From: Ancylobacter sonchi
GTDB lineage: Bacteria > Pseudomonadota > Alphaproteobacteria > Rhizobiales > Xanthobacteraceae
NCBI RefSeq assembly: GCF_018390695.1
Contig: NZ_JAHBGF010000028.1
Coordinates: forward strand, 124,001-188,000
Direction: 5' to 3'
Length of the DNA stretch: 64,000 nt
Shown here: one piece after another, positions 1 through 8,754 of the stretch
How the letters are laid out: each line of letters opens with the position of its first letter
How positions within the stretch are numbered: the first letter of the stretch is position 1
The notes under the pieces: model-generated
The model's input: only the letters and a program-made list of their open reading frames with translations
Databases searched by the model: none
Told to the model about the DNA's origin: nothing
Program-made: the position numbers and the translations under genes

Positions 1-631
1 CCGCGCCGTCGGACACCAGGAGGATCGCCCGCGATGCCTCGTCCTCGTCGTCTGCGAAGGAAGAAAGCGCCAGCGCCAATCCGCGCCCGACATCGGTGAA
101 GGCGAGGCCGGGCCGGTCGATGGCGGCGATGGCGGCGCGCACCACCTCGTGGTGGTCGGTCAGCGGCAGCACCGGCATCGGCGAGGTGGAGAACGCCGCC
201 ACCCCGATGCGATCGCGTGCGCGGCGGGCAACGAAATCGTCCAGAAGTCGTTTGGCCACAACGGATTTTGCCTCCTGGTCACCGCTCGGCGCGCGGTCGG
301 CGAAGCTGTTGTCCATGCTGGAGGAACGGTCGAGCAGCAGCACGAGATGCGCGCCGGTGCCCTGCCGCGCGATCATCTGCTCGCGCCGGTGCAGGCCGGC
401 TAGTCCCAGCACGATGGCGAGGATCGCAACGCTGCCGGCGAGGCGCAGGCTCAAGCTCACCGCGCGCGAGAGGCCATCCGCCGGTGCGAGGAAAACGGAA
501 GGAATACCTTGTCGAATCAACGGGCTAGCGGCGAGGGGGAGGGCGGCGAGAACGAGGAGGCCGAGCAGCAGGGGATGGTCCACGCCCCAGCTGCCCGTCA
601 GGCTCTGCCACGCTCCCGCCACCCAGCTCAT
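1..631 (-). CDS. mxaC: MxaC, VWA-domain protein of methanol dehydrogenase maturation (3' end outside window)
   Basis: Translating the minus strand from the ATG at 631 gives an N-terminal membrane segment, a second hydrophobic stretch near residues 55-75, then a von Willebrand A domain whose MIDAS motif DRSSS is visible near residue 95. MxaC is one of the accessory proteins thought to help insert calcium into, or otherwise assemble, methanol dehydrogenase at the membrane. Its start overlaps the mxaA stop as ATGA, so the two are translationally coupled. The reading frame is open to the left edge, so the C-terminus is not seen. The assignment rests on the MIDAS motif plus its place after mxaR-S-A, the usual mxa order; another VWA protein of the BatA type is the only alternative. 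Confidence 0.88.
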   Translation of the reverse strand, partial: MSWVAGAWQSLTGSWGVDHPLLLGLLVLAALPLAASPLIRQGIPSVFLAPADGLSRAVSLSLRLAGSVAILAIVLGLAGLHRREQMIARQGTGAHLVLLLDRSSSMDNSFADRAPSGDQEAKSVVAKRLLDDFVARRARDRIGVAAFSTSPMPVLPLTDHHEVVRAAIAAIDRPGLAFTDVGRGLALALSSFADDEDEASRAILLVSDGA

Positions 632-1602
632 GCGCCGCCCCGTTCGCCAGCCCGGAGCCGGCGCGCCAGGGCGACGAGCTCGGCGGGAGGAAATTCTCGG
701 GCGGATTCAATGGGATCGTCGCCGAAGAACAGGCGGCGCGAGGCGGCGAACAGGCGCCGCACCTCGGCCTCCGTGGTGGCGAAGGCGGGATGGGCGCGGA
801 AGAAATCCGGCAGGTCCTCGGCGAACACGCCCTGTCCGGCGGTCGCGTCGAAGGCGCGGTGCAGGGCGAGCAGGGCCGCGCGATGGCCCGGAGCCGAGGC
901 CGGTGAGGTGGACGATGCGGCCGGTTTGGCCGATGAGGCCAGCGCGGCGCGGACTTCGCGCGCTGCGTGGGCGAAGGGGCGGTCGCGGCGTCGGCTGAAC
1001 GGCCACCAGCCCATCTGCCAGGCGAGCAGCCCGAGGCCGGCTACGACGCCGGCGAGCGCGGCGAGGAGGCCGTACCGCGTGCCGGTGGTCGCGACCGGGC
1101 GCGGGGCGATGTCGGGCCGCAGCGCCATGGTGGTGCCTTCCCCGATCGCGACGATCTCCCGCAAGGGCGACATCAGGAACGACCAGGGCGGGACGGTGAT
1201 CGCCACCTGCCGCGCGCCGTCGGTGGCGGTGAGCGGCACGGCGGGGATGGCGAGCCGCTTTGGCTCCAGCGGTGCGTAGAAGGTCTGGTAGGTGAGCTCG
1301 AGCGTGTAGCGCTGCGCGCCGTCGCGTGTGCCGCCATCGGTCAGTCGGACGTCGGTGAGCTCCAGCCAGTAATCGAGCGAGCGCGGGCGCGGCAGCGAGG
1401 CCGGATCGAGCCGGAACGGCGCCTCGAGAACGATGTCGGCCGAGAGCGCCAGCGTGTCGCCGATGACATGGCCGAAGGGCCGGGGCGCGTAGAGCTCCAC
1501 CGAACGCAGCTGCGCGCCGGCCGGTGGGGCGGCGAGCAGTACGACGGCCATCGGCAGCAGGCCGGCGAGGCAAAGGACGAGGTGTCGGACGGTCCTCCTC
1601 AT
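628..1602 (-). CDS. mxaA: MxaA, methanol dehydrogenase assembly protein
   Basis: The 324-residue product has a Sec signal peptide (cleavage around residue 30), a periplasmic beta-rich domain, one transmembrane helix near residues 175-195 (GLLAALAGVVAGLGLLAWQ) and a cytoplasmic C-terminal helical region. In methylotrophs MxaA is required for calcium insertion into, or maturation of, the MxaFI enzyme. It lies between mxaS (1-nt gap) and mxaC (ATGA overlap) in a tightly packed mxaRSAC segment. The family is poorly conserved in sequence, so the call leans on topology, size and gene order. Confidence 0.85.
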   Translation of the reverse strand: MRRTVRHLVLCLAGLLPMAVVLLAAPPAGAQLRSVELYAPRPFGHVIGDTLALSADIVLEAPFRLDPASLPRPRSLDYWLELTDVRLTDGGTRDGAQRYTLELTYQTFYAPLEPKRLAIPAVPLTATDGARQVAITVPPWSFLMSPLREIVAIGEGTTMALRPDIAPRPVATTGTRYGLLAALAGVVAGLGLLAWQMGWWPFSRRRDRPFAHAAREVRAALASSAKPAASSTSPASAPGHRAALLALHRAFDATAGQGVFAEDLPDFFRAHPAFATTEAEVRRLFAASRRLFFGDDPIESAREFPPAELVALARRLRAGERGGA

Positions 1603-1603
1603 C

Positions 1604-2473
1604 TCAGCCCTCCATCAGCCGGCGGGCCAGCGCCTCGGTGTCGAGCGGGTCGGTGAGCGCGAAAGGACGCAGACCGCGCTCGGCGAACAGCTTCTCGCGG
1701 GCCTCCCGGCGGGCGCGGGTCTCGCGGCGCCATCGCTCGCGCAAAGCGGGGCGCATGAAGACGAGGCGGACGGCGCCGGTTTCGAGATCGGCGACCTCGA
1801 CCAGCCCCCAGCGCGGCAGCGCGACATCCAGCAGGCCATCCTCGACAACGACCGGCACCACATCGTGCCGCCACAGCGCATCGATGAGACGGGCGACCTC
1901 CGATGCCGGCATGAGGAAGTCGGAGATCAGGAACACCAGCGCGCGGCGCGCCGGCAGGCGTTCCGCCGCCTCGATCAACCCCTCGACCGCCTGCCCACCC
2001 GTCGGGCGCACGCCCGCGAGCCGGCGCCGCACATCCTCCTCCTGCCCCCGGCGCCGCGCGAAGGGCAGGCACTTCTCCTCGCGCAGATGCGCATCGGCGC
2101 CGAACAGCGCGAAAGGATCGCCGGCCCGCTGCGCCGAGACGGCGATCAGCGCGCAGAGGTCGGCGACGCGGCCGGCGACCGCCTCGCCGAAGCGCATCGA
2201 GCCGGAAAGATCGACCAGCGCCGCCACCGGCACGGCACGGCGCGGGGCGTATTGCCGGACATGCAGCTCGCCGAACGGATCGCGCAGCGAGGCGCGCAGA
2301 TCGAGCCGCCGCGGATCGGGATGGCGCAGCAGCGAGACGTGGCGGCGGAACTCGCCCTCCGTCCCCTCGCCATGGCCGGGATGCGCACCGGGGACGATGC
2401 CGTGCGGGCGCCAGCGCAGCCGGTAGGCGAGCGGCTGGAGCGGCGGTCCGTCACCGGCCGGGTCGGCGCTCAT
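1604..2473 (-). CDS. mxaS: MxaS, DUF58-family protein of the mxa operon
   Basis: The 289-residue protein has the DUF58 fold and a VWA-like segment with VDLSGSMRFGEA, a degenerate MIDAS. DUF58 proteins accompany MoxR AAA+ ATPases, and MxaS is their representative in methanol dehydrogenase operons; the pair is thought to act as a chaperone in enzyme activation. The start ATG at 2473 overlaps the mxaR stop as ATGA. There is no signal peptide, so the protein is probably cytoplasmic or peripheral. Confidence 0.88.
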   Translation of the reverse strand: MSADPAGDGPPLQPLAYRLRWRPHGIVPGAHPGHGEGTEGEFRRHVSLLRHPDPRRLDLRASLRDPFGELHVRQYAPRRAVPVAALVDLSGSMRFGEAVAGRVADLCALIAVSAQRAGDPFALFGADAHLREEKCLPFARRRGQEEDVRRRLAGVRPTGGQAVEGLIEAAERLPARRALVFLISDFLMPASEVARLIDALWRHDVVPVVVEDGLLDVALPRWGLVEVADLETGAVRLVFMRPALRERWRRETRARREAREKLFAERGLRPFALTDPLDTEALARRLMEG

Positions 2474-3501
2474 GGCGCCGGCACCCGCGCGAAGATGCCG
2501 GCGATGAGTTCGCCGACCAGCTTCTCGCGGCGCAGCTCATAGACCGGATCGACGAAGATCCGGTGCGTCATCACCTCCGGGAACACCGCGCGGAGATCCT
2601 CCGGCACGATCATGTCGCGGCCTTCCAGCCAGGCGCGCACCCGCGCGGCCCGCACGAGATAGCTGAGGCCGCGCGGGCTGGCGCCGCCCTGGACGAAGCG
2701 CGCCATGTCGACGCTCTCCACGCTCACACCGTGGCTGTGCGGCGCACGCACCGCCTCCCACAAAGCGAGGACATAGGCCTCCAGCGCCGGGCTCGCGTGG
2801 ACGCCGAGCTGGATCACGCGCGCCACCGTCTCCAGCGCCTGCGGGTCCAGCACGCCCGGCTCGACCTCCGTCAGCAGCGCATCGACATTGTGGAAGCGCG
2901 GATCGAACACCAGCCGGCGGCGCGCCTCCTCGCCGGCCGGCATCGCCACCTGCACCTCCATGAGGAAGCGGTCGCGGGCGGCGGCGGGCAGCTCGAAGGT
3001 TTCCTCGCGCTCGACCCGGTTGCGGTCGGCGAAGACCTGCACATGCGGGAAGCGGTATTCGCGGTTGAAGGCGGACACCGAGCGCTCCGCCATCAGGCGC
3101 AGCAGCAGCGAATGCACCTGCGGGCGGGCGCGGTTGATCTCGTTGAAGAAGAACACGGACAGAGCCTCGCCCTGCCTGAGCAGCGGGCCGGGATCGATGC
3201 GCGGCTTGCCGTCCTCGCCGAGATGGGCGTGGTAGACGAGGTCTGCCGGCATGAGGTCGATGGTGCCCTCGATACGCTCGAAGGCACCGCCGATGGCGCG
3301 GGCCATGGCGCGCAGCAAGGTGGTCTTGCCGACGCCGACATCGCCTTCCAGGAGGACGTGCCCGCGCGCGAAGGTGGCGATGGTCAGCAGGCGGATGACC
3401 CGCTGCTGGCCGAGCACCACCTTGCCGATCTCCGCCTCGAAACGGAGCGCGCGGTCGCGCCAGTCCGACAGGATGGAGTCGGTTTCGCGTGCGAGGCGCA
3501 T
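2470..3501 (-). CDS. mxaR: MxaR, MoxR-type AAA+ ATPase
   Basis: The 343-residue protein carries a Walker A motif GDVGVGKTT near residue 45, a Walker B region FFNEINRA and the C-terminal AAA lid typical of MoxR. MoxR ATPases act with DUF58/VWA partners, here MxaS and MxaC, in maturation of methanol dehydrogenase. I chose ATG 3501 because the family begins close to RETDSILSDWRDRALRFE; a longer frame reaching back to 3636 would run through a hairpin and has no family support. About 330 bp of repeat-rich DNA separates it from mxaI, unusual spacing in this operon. Confidence 0.92.
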   Translation of the reverse strand: MRLARETDSILSDWRDRALRFEAEIGKVVLGQQRVIRLLTIATFARGHVLLEGDVGVGKTTLLRAMARAIGGAFERIEGTIDLMPADLVYHAHLGEDGKPRIDPGPLLRQGEALSVFFFNEINRARPQVHSLLLRLMAERSVSAFNREYRFPHVQVFADRNRVEREETFELPAAARDRFLMEVQVAMPAGEEARRRLVFDPRFHNVDALLTEVEPGVLDPQALETVARVIQLGVHASPALEAYVLALWEAVRAPHSHGVSVESVDMARFVQGGASPRGLSYLVRAARVRAWLEGRDMIVPEDLRAVFPEVMTHRIFVDPVYELRREKLVGELIAGIFARVPAP

Positions 3502-3582
3502 ATCGCAAACCCTTATTCGCGGTGGGACGCGGTCCGACGGCCGATCATCCGCCCGCCCCGCGCGGCGGAACGGCGAAGAGGA

Positions 3583-3622
3583 CACGACCGGCGTCCGCGA
3601 GGTTCGCGCGCCGCCGGTCGTG
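3583..3622. terminator. GC-rich stem-loop between mxaI and mxaR
   Basis: Two perfect 11-bp inverted arms (CACGACCGGCG at 3583-3593 and its complement at 3612-3622) enclose an 18-nt loop. The structure lies about 80 bp upstream of the mxaR start. There is no clear U-tract on the minus strand, so it may act as an attenuator or mRNA stabiliser rather than a classical terminator. Confidence 0.5.
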
Positions 3623-3727
3623 CAAGGTGCCCACAACCGACAAATGCCGGAGGAACGCGGACGGGAAGGAGATTAGGCTTCCGCCCACATGTGGGTTCGT
3701 GAAGGGCCGTCGCCCGGGAAGGGGCCA

Positions 3728-3827
3728 GAGCAATTCCGGGGGAACCGAAGTTCACCGGAATTGCTCCAAGTATCTGTCGATACGCATTTTCTTCACGCGA
3801 ACCGGTACCCGCTTCGCGCGAAAATGC
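3728..3827. repeat. Composite palindromic repeat directly after mxaI
   Basis: Two dyads stand side by side. The first has arms GAGCAATTCCGG (3728-3739) and CCGGAATTGCTC (3755-3766). The second runs from GCATTTTC (3784) through CGCGAA (3796) to TTCGCGCGAAAATGC (3813-3827). The architecture and the GCATTTTCGCGC core resemble short intergenic palindromic elements common in Rhizobiales genomes. The mxaI stop codon (3831-3829) abuts the element. I saw no second copy in this window. Confidence 0.7.
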
Positions 3828-3828
3828 T

Positions 3829-4146
3829 CTAGTTCGCGCTCGGGATCTTGCTGACGTCGTAGACGAACTTGCCGGTCTTCTTGAAATAGTCGACGCGCTG
3901 GGCGTTGCGGGCTTCCATTCCCTTGATGGATTCGGCCTGCTTGTTGACTTCCTTCGGGTCGTGCTTGGGATCGTATTTCGACCCCGCCACTTTGTCGGGA
4001 TAGCCGGGCTTCGGCTCCCAGCAATTGCCCGGCGCCTTGCAATTGGTGCCGTCATAGGCGGCCGCCCCGACCACCATGGCGAGGCCGAGCGCGCCGGCGC
4101 CGGCCAGGATGACACTGTATTTCACGCTGCGGTCGATGAAGCTCAT
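3829..4146 (-). CDS. mxaI: MxaI, methanol dehydrogenase small (beta) subunit
   Basis: The 105-residue precursor has a signal peptide of about 30 residues and a mature part starting YDGTNCKAPGNCWEPKPGYP, the hallmark of the methanol dehydrogenase beta subunit, with its two N-terminal cysteines and a lysine-rich helical tail. MxaI wraps around MxaF in the periplasmic alpha2beta2 enzyme. The start at 4146 is chosen because the upstream in-frame ATG at 4170 would prepend charged residues before the signal peptide. Its presence confirms a calcium MxaFI system, since XoxF enzymes lack this subunit. Confidence 0.97.
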   Translation of the reverse strand: MSFIDRSVKYSVILAGAGALGLAMVVGAAAYDGTNCKAPGNCWEPKPGYPDKVAGSKYDPKHDPKEVNKQAESIKGMEARNAQRVDYFKKTGKFVYDVSKIPSAN

Positions 4147-4189
4147 GGTCGGTCTCCTTTTCGTTTCCACCCTTTAGTCGCCGGCGGGT

Positions 4190-4768
4190 TCAGCCCGCCG
4201 GTCCGCCGCACTTCGGAGGCATCACCTCGGACGGCTCGATGTGCTTGGCGTTGGCGTCGAAGGGTTTGAAGCTGGCGCGCTGCTCGGCGGTGAGCCAGGT
4301 CGCTCCCTGCGGATCGTCCTTGTAGACATGGCGGACCCAGGCCATGACGAGCAGCATCTCGTTCATGTTGAGCGCACCGTACATCGGGCCCATCTGGCCC
4401 TGCGCGCCGCCGAAGATGGTCTCGAACAGGCCCTGGTCGGTCTCGTTCTTCGGATAGGTCCAGTAGCTGTCGTTCAGCCCCGGCCCGATCTTGCCCTCGG
4501 CATAATGGCCGTGGCAGCCCGAGCACATCGACAGGAACAGCTCGTGGCCCTTGGGCAGGCAGACCGGGTCCTCGTTGTAGATGTTGGTGCCGGTCTCGAG
4601 GAATTTCAGCACGGCCTGGGTGTCGCGGCCTTCCTCCGGTGCCTCGGAGAGCTCCAGCGGCTGGCCGGTCACGGTGTTGGTGAGCATGATCGCCGCGCGC
4701 GTGCCGAGCGCGAGGGCGCCAAGCGTGAGCAGCACGGTGGCCGTCCGGATGAGAAGTTTCTTTTTCAT
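4190..4768 (-). CDS. mxaG: MxaG, cytochrome cL, electron acceptor of methanol dehydrogenase
   Basis: This 192-residue exported c-type cytochrome has one haem-binding site, CSGCH (Cys82, Cys85, His86), after an N-terminal signal sequence. Cytochrome cL takes electrons from the PQQ of MxaF in the periplasm and passes them to cytochrome cH and the oxidase. The segment [21 protein letters not shown] and the axial-ligand region around [12 protein letters not shown] are typical of the family. It sits between mxaJ and mxaI in the canonical FJGI order. Confidence 0.96.
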   Translation of the reverse strand: MKKKLLIRTATVLLTLGALALGTRAAIMLTNTVTGQPLELSEAPEEGRDTQAVLKFLETGTNIYNEDPVCLPKGHELFLSMCSGCHGHYAEGKIGPGLNDSYWTYPKNETDQGLFETIFGGAQGQMGPMYGALNMNEMLLVMAWVRHVYKDDPQGATWLTAEQRASFKPFDANAKHIEPSEVMPPKCGGPAG

Positions 4769-4842
4769 CGAACCTTTTCGCAGAAGCGCGTCGCATGGCG
4801 ACCGCCGGCCGGGGAGGCGGCCGCCGGAGCGGGGGAGCGAGG

Positions 4843-5730
4843 TCAGGTATTGGGGTCGAGCAGCGGAATGCCCTCGTCGGTGAGGATCTGCTCGATCTGC
4901 GGCTTGGCCTTGTCGAGCGCCGCGTTGATCTCACCGAGCAGCGCGGCGTCGGTCTTCCGCACCCCGATCGACTGGTCGTAGTGCATGGGGATCGGCTTGT
5001 CGTTCGGCCGGTCGATGTCGGTGGAGATCACCGTCATGCGCAGCGGCGTCGCCGAGCCCTTCACATAGCGCGCGACTTCCGGCGCGAAGGCGATGGCGAC
5101 ATCGGCCTCGCCGCCGGCGACCTCGGTGACGAGGCGGTCGCCGGGCACCTGGGTCCACTGGTTGCGGCGCGAGACGAAGTTGACCAGCGAATACATGTAG
5201 GCGGCGTTGTCCTCGAAGCGTCCGATGCGCTTCAGCATGGTCTCGGCCGGCGAGTAGAACCGGACCGCGAAACGGGTCTGGTCCTTGATCTGCTGGTCCT
5301 GCCAGTCGCTGGCGGTGATGTTGCGGTCCGCCCTCGTCACCAGCACGTAGCTGGTGCGGTAATAGGGCTTCGAGGTGAGCACCCGCTCGTCGCCGGCATC
5401 GACGCCCATGACGACGTCGCAGCTGTTCTTGTCGAGCTGGTCGCGCACCAGATAGATGCCCGGCTTGTCGTTGCGCACGAACACCGGCTTGCGGCCCATG
5501 GCCTGCGCCAGCGCCTCGGCGATCTTGTCCTCGAAGCCGGTCGATTCCTTGTTGGAGAACGGCGCCTCGACATTGGAGGCGCAGATGCGCAGCTCGTCCT
5601 TGGCCGGGGTGGCCGGGGCGTCGGACTGCACGGTGGCGGCGCCGGCGGCGGTCGCGATGAGGGCGGCGAGGCCGGCCGACGCGGCGAGGCGGCTGAAAAG
5701 CGAGGCGGTCGATGTGGCGTATGTCGACAT
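4843..5730 (-). CDS. mxaJ: MxaJ, periplasmic solute-binding-like protein of methanol oxidation
   Basis: The 295-residue product has a signal peptide (cleavage near residue 32) and a family-3 solute-binding-protein fold. MxaJ is essential for methanol oxidation in several methylotrophs and is thought to chaperone or interact with MxaF rather than feed a transporter. A strong Shine-Dalgarno GGAGG precedes ATG 5730. It follows mxaF and precedes mxaG. Confidence 0.93.
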   Translation of the reverse strand: MSTYATSTASLFSRLAASAGLAALIATAAGAATVQSDAPATPAKDELRICASNVEAPFSNKESTGFEDKIAEALAQAMGRKPVFVRNDKPGIYLVRDQLDKNSCDVVMGVDAGDERVLTSKPYYRTSYVLVTRADRNITASDWQDQQIKDQTRFAVRFYSPAETMLKRIGRFEDNAAYMYSLVNFVSRRNQWTQVPGDRLVTEVAGGEADVAIAFAPEVARYVKGSATPLRMTVISTDIDRPNDKPIPMHYDQSIGVRKTDAALLGEINAALDKAKPQIEQILTDEGIPLLDPNT

Positions 5731-5848
5731 GGCGGTTCCTCCGTGCGGATGGACGGTGGGGGACGCGGACTGGGGTCAAGCTGGTGAAGGACGGCCGCCC
5801 GGGCGCGGGGAGCGCGGCGGGCGGCCGCGAAGACACGTCACCTCGGCG

Positions 5849-7753
5849 TCAGTTGGCGGCGCGGATGATTTCGGTCGAGTATTCGCCGACCTTCGGGTCG
5901 TCATAGGGACCCTTGCCGTCGAGCGAGAACACCATCACGCCGCCGCCCATCTGGGTGTAGTGCTGCAGCTGCTTGAAGGCGCCCACCGAGCCGAGGCCGG
6001 CGGTCGGGTCGTTGAGGTCGAACACCAGGCCGACGCCCGGCCAGCCGCCGACGCCGTAGTAGATGGCGACGTATTGGGTGCCGTTATGGGTGTAGGTCAT
6101 CGGGTGGCCGATCACGCCGGACGGCAGCTTGAACTTCCAGAGCAGTTCGCCGGTGTCGCTGTCGCGGGCCTTGATGAAGCCGTCCAGCGTTCCGTAGAAC
6201 ACCACGCCGCCGGCGGTGGCCAGCGTACCGCCCCAGGCGGCGAAGCGCTCCATCACTTCCCACTTGTACTTGTTGTTGATCGAGTCGTAGGCCTTCACCT
6301 GGCCGAGACCCTCATAGGTCTGCCGGTCGCCCTTGGGGCCGGGATACATGTTTAGCGTCGCGCCGACGAAGAACTGGCCGGCCCGGTAGGGCAGCATGAA
6401 GGGCTCCCAATCCATGCAGATGTGGTTGATGCCCATGAAGAACGACTTGCGCTCGGGGTCGTAGCTGTCGTGGCCCTGATTGTGGTAGCCCATGGCCGAG
6501 GGACAGATGTCGCGGCCCTTGTGGTCCATGCGGGTGGCGTATTCCGGGTCGCGCTGCGGCAGGCCGGTCTTGAGGTCGACCTGCTTCACCCAGTTGACGG
6601 TGTCGTCGATCTTGTCGGCCGAGATCAGGTCGCCGTTCTCGCGGTCGAGCGTGTAGACGATGCCGTTGCGGTCGGGATGGGTGAGCAGCTTGCGCGGCTT
6701 GCCGGTCTTGTCGGTCTGCTCGGAGAGCATCATGACGTTGACGCCGGCATAGTCCCACTCGTCATGTGGGGTCTTCTGGTAGCCGAACTTGGCCATGCCG
6801 GTATCGGCGTCGCGGCCCCAGATGGTCATGGTCCACTTGTTGTCGCCCGGACGCATGGTCTCGTTCCACGGTGCCGGGTTGCCCGAGCCGTAATAGAACA
6901 GGTTGGTGCCGGGGTCGTAGGCGTACCAGCCCCAATTGGTGCCGCCGCCGATCTTCCAGGCTTCGCCCTCCCACGTCGCCTGTCCCAGGCCCTTCTGGCC
7001 GTAATGCGGGTTGGCGCTGTTGAAGTCGTCGCCGAGGCGCACATCGGCGTCCGGCCCGGTGGCATAGGCGCGCCATTTCTGCTCGCCGGAGGCGATGTCG
7101 TAGGCGGTGACATAGCCGCGCACGCCGAGCTCGGCGCCCGAGGAGCCGATCAGCACGGTGTCCTTCACCACATAGGGCGCGATGGTGAGAGTCGAGCCGA
7201 CCTTGATGTCGGAGTTCTCCAGCTTCCAGTATTCCTCACCGGTCTTGGCGTTGAGGGCGACGACATGGCCGTCGAGCTGGGTCTTGATGATCAGCGGCCC
7301 GACCTTGTCATTGCCGGGCCAATAGGCGAGGCCGCGATTCACCACGTCGCAGCACGCCACCGCGCGGGCGGTGGGGTTCTGCTTCGGCTTGTGCTGCCAC
7401 AGGATCTTGCCGGGCTCGTCGAGCGAGACGGCGAAGGTGGTGTTGGGGAACGGCGCGTGGATGTACATCACGCCGTCGACCACCAGCGGCGTGCCTTCGT
7501 GGCCGGAGAGCACGCCGGTGGAGAACGACCAGGCGGCCTTGAGGTTCTTCACGTTCTCCTTGGTGACCTGGTTCGCCTCGCTGTAGTTGTTGGCGCTGTA
7601 GTTCTTGCCGGTCATCGGCCAGTTGTCGGTGCTCTTCGACAGCTCGTCGAGCTTGTCGTTGGCCACCGCCGGCGCCAGGGCGGCGAGGCTGACCGTGGCC
7701 ACCAGCGCGGCGGCAACGGTGAGCGCTGACACGGAAGAGTGCAGTCGGCTCAT
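5849..7753 (-). CDS. mxaF: MxaF, PQQ-dependent methanol dehydrogenase large subunit (calcium type)
   Basis: The 634-residue precursor has a signal peptide ending near AVAND and the eight-bladed PQQ propeller. The adjacent disulfide pair is Cys134-Cys135 (AVACCDVV). The catalytic base region reads DEWDYAGVN, with Asp334 followed two residues later by Ala336; lanthanide XoxF enzymes carry Asp there, so this is the calcium form. It oxidises methanol to formaldehyde in the periplasm. ATG 7753 is preferred over the frame's upstream ATG at 7867 because a GAGGG ribosome site precedes it and the signal peptide then begins normally. It is the first gene of mxaFJGI. Confidence 0.97.
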   Translation of the reverse strand: MSRLHSSVSALTVAAALVATVSLAALAPAVANDKLDELSKSTDNWPMTGKNYSANNYSEANQVTKENVKNLKAAWSFSTGVLSGHEGTPLVVDGVMYIHAPFPNTTFAVSLDEPGKILWQHKPKQNPTARAVACCDVVNRGLAYWPGNDKVGPLIIKTQLDGHVVALNAKTGEEYWKLENSDIKVGSTLTIAPYVVKDTVLIGSSGAELGVRGYVTAYDIASGEQKWRAYATGPDADVRLGDDFNSANPHYGQKGLGQATWEGEAWKIGGGTNWGWYAYDPGTNLFYYGSGNPAPWNETMRPGDNKWTMTIWGRDADTGMAKFGYQKTPHDEWDYAGVNVMMLSEQTDKTGKPRKLLTHPDRNGIVYTLDRENGDLISADKIDDTVNWVKQVDLKTGLPQRDPEYATRMDHKGRDICPSAMGYHNQGHDSYDPERKSFFMGINHICMDWEPFMLPYRAGQFFVGATLNMYPGPKGDRQTYEGLGQVKAYDSINNKYKWEVMERFAAWGGTLATAGGVVFYGTLDGFIKARDSDTGELLWKFKLPSGVIGHPMTYTHNGTQYVAIYYGVGGWPGVGLVFDLNDPTAGLGSVGAFKQLQHYTQMGGGVMVFSLDGKGPYDDPKVGEYSTEIIRAAN

Positions 7754-8205
7754 TGATCGTCCCTCACGTTTCCATTCCCAGATCGTTCTGCATCCGCCCC
7801 GGTTCGCTCCGGTGCGCCGCGAACTCTTGCTTTGTTTGCCGCACGCCTTCTGGCGACGGCATTTCAATTCCAGATTGCGGAAGACTGGTCGATATTCTTA
7901 AGAACTTCTGATTATTTGTGTCGACATGTGATAACTCTTCTCGCTACAGGTCGGCCGTGTCTTTAGGGCATTTGGAAAAATCGACCGGGAACTAGTTCCC
8001 GATCGCCCGGAGAATGCACCGGGTCGAGCCGGAAACCTTGCCGTCTCCCGAAGAAAGTGATTTCATTTCATAATGTTGACGAATGAGAGCGGAGTCGGCC
8101 CCGCGCCGGGAAGAGCCATCTTCAGACGCATAGTGAACGTCCCGAAGACAGAACATGCTGAGATGTCGCACGTCCCTGCGTGATCATAAGAAAGTAATAA
8201 TAGAA
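7754..8205. promoter_or_regulatory. Divergent mxaF / mxaZ control region with a 16-bp perfect palindrome
   Basis: This 452-bp gap separates the two divergent operons. At 7986-8001 lies the perfect dyad CGGGAACTAGTTCCCG, 232 bp upstream of the mxaF start and about 205 bp upstream of mxaZ. Its central position suits an operator serving both directions, for instance for the response regulator MxaX, but no binding site for MxaX is known to me for comparison. I could not pick out a convincing -35/-10 pair for either direction. Confidence 0.6.
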
Positions 8206-8754
8206 ATGGGAAACGCTCTCTTCTCGTTTACCCGCGCCATCGGGAGCGCCGGTCTCGCCCTTGCCCTCGCGGGCTGCCCGGGCGAGCCGCCCTCCGAGCC
8301 GCGCGAACGGGTGGCCGCTCCCTCCGGCACCACGCTGGCGGACAAGCAATGGCTGCAGCCGCTGGATGCCAGCGAGCCGGACGTCTGGCTGGCCAGCCGC
8401 TCGGCCGGGCGAGACCTCGCTGTCGGCGATCCGGCGGTGGCCGAGTGGCGCGCGATCCTCGCCGACGCCGATGCGCGATTCGGCGAGGACCAGCGGATGA
8501 TCGCCAACCGGGCGGTGCAGCTCGAGACCATGCTGCGCGAGATCGACATCAAGGAAGGCGTACGTGAACTCCTCGCCGGCTTCGCTCCCTTTGCCGGCAA
8601 GGGATCGCGCAGCGGCTTCAGCGACCTCTGCCAGCACTATTACAATCTGCGCTCCCAAGGGCTGACGCGCGTGGCGGCGCTCGACCTTCTCAGGCAGCAG
8701 GCGCCGCCGGGCACGCCGCCTGCCGCCGCCGGCCCGGCGGGGGCGCAGCCATGA
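8206..8754 (+). CDS. mxaZ: MxaZ-like small lipoprotein-type protein upstream of mxaYX
   Basis: The 182-residue product begins with a signal sequence ending in LALAGC (Cys23), a plausible lipobox, and the rest is soluble, helical and without a domain I recognise. In Paracoccus denitrificans the sensor-regulator pair MxaY/MxaX is preceded by a small gene, mxaZ (moxZ), in the same divergent arrangement, and the name is proposed on that basis. The start at 8206 is chosen because it gives the signal peptide its first residue; the ribosome site is weak. The gene overlaps mxaY as ATGA. Its biochemical role is unknown. Confidence 0.65.
   Translation: MGNALFSFTRAIGSAGLALALAGCPGEPPSEPRERVAAPSGTTLADKQWLQPLDASEPDVWLASRSAGRDLAVGDPAVAEWRAILADADARFGEDQRMIANRAVQLETMLREIDIKEGVRELLAGFAPFAGKGSRSGFSDLCQHYYNLRSQGLTRVAALDLLRQQAPPGTPPAAAGPAGAQP

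Noticed and set aside
96-1656. Long plus-strand frames opposite mxaA and mxaC
   Set aside because: Arg/Pro/Ala-rich shadow frames of high-GC DNA; the minus-strand proteins have clear domains.
5849-7867. Longer MxaF starting at 7867
   Set aside because: The extra 38 residues are Arg/Lys-rich and would bury the signal peptide; the ribosome site fits 7753.
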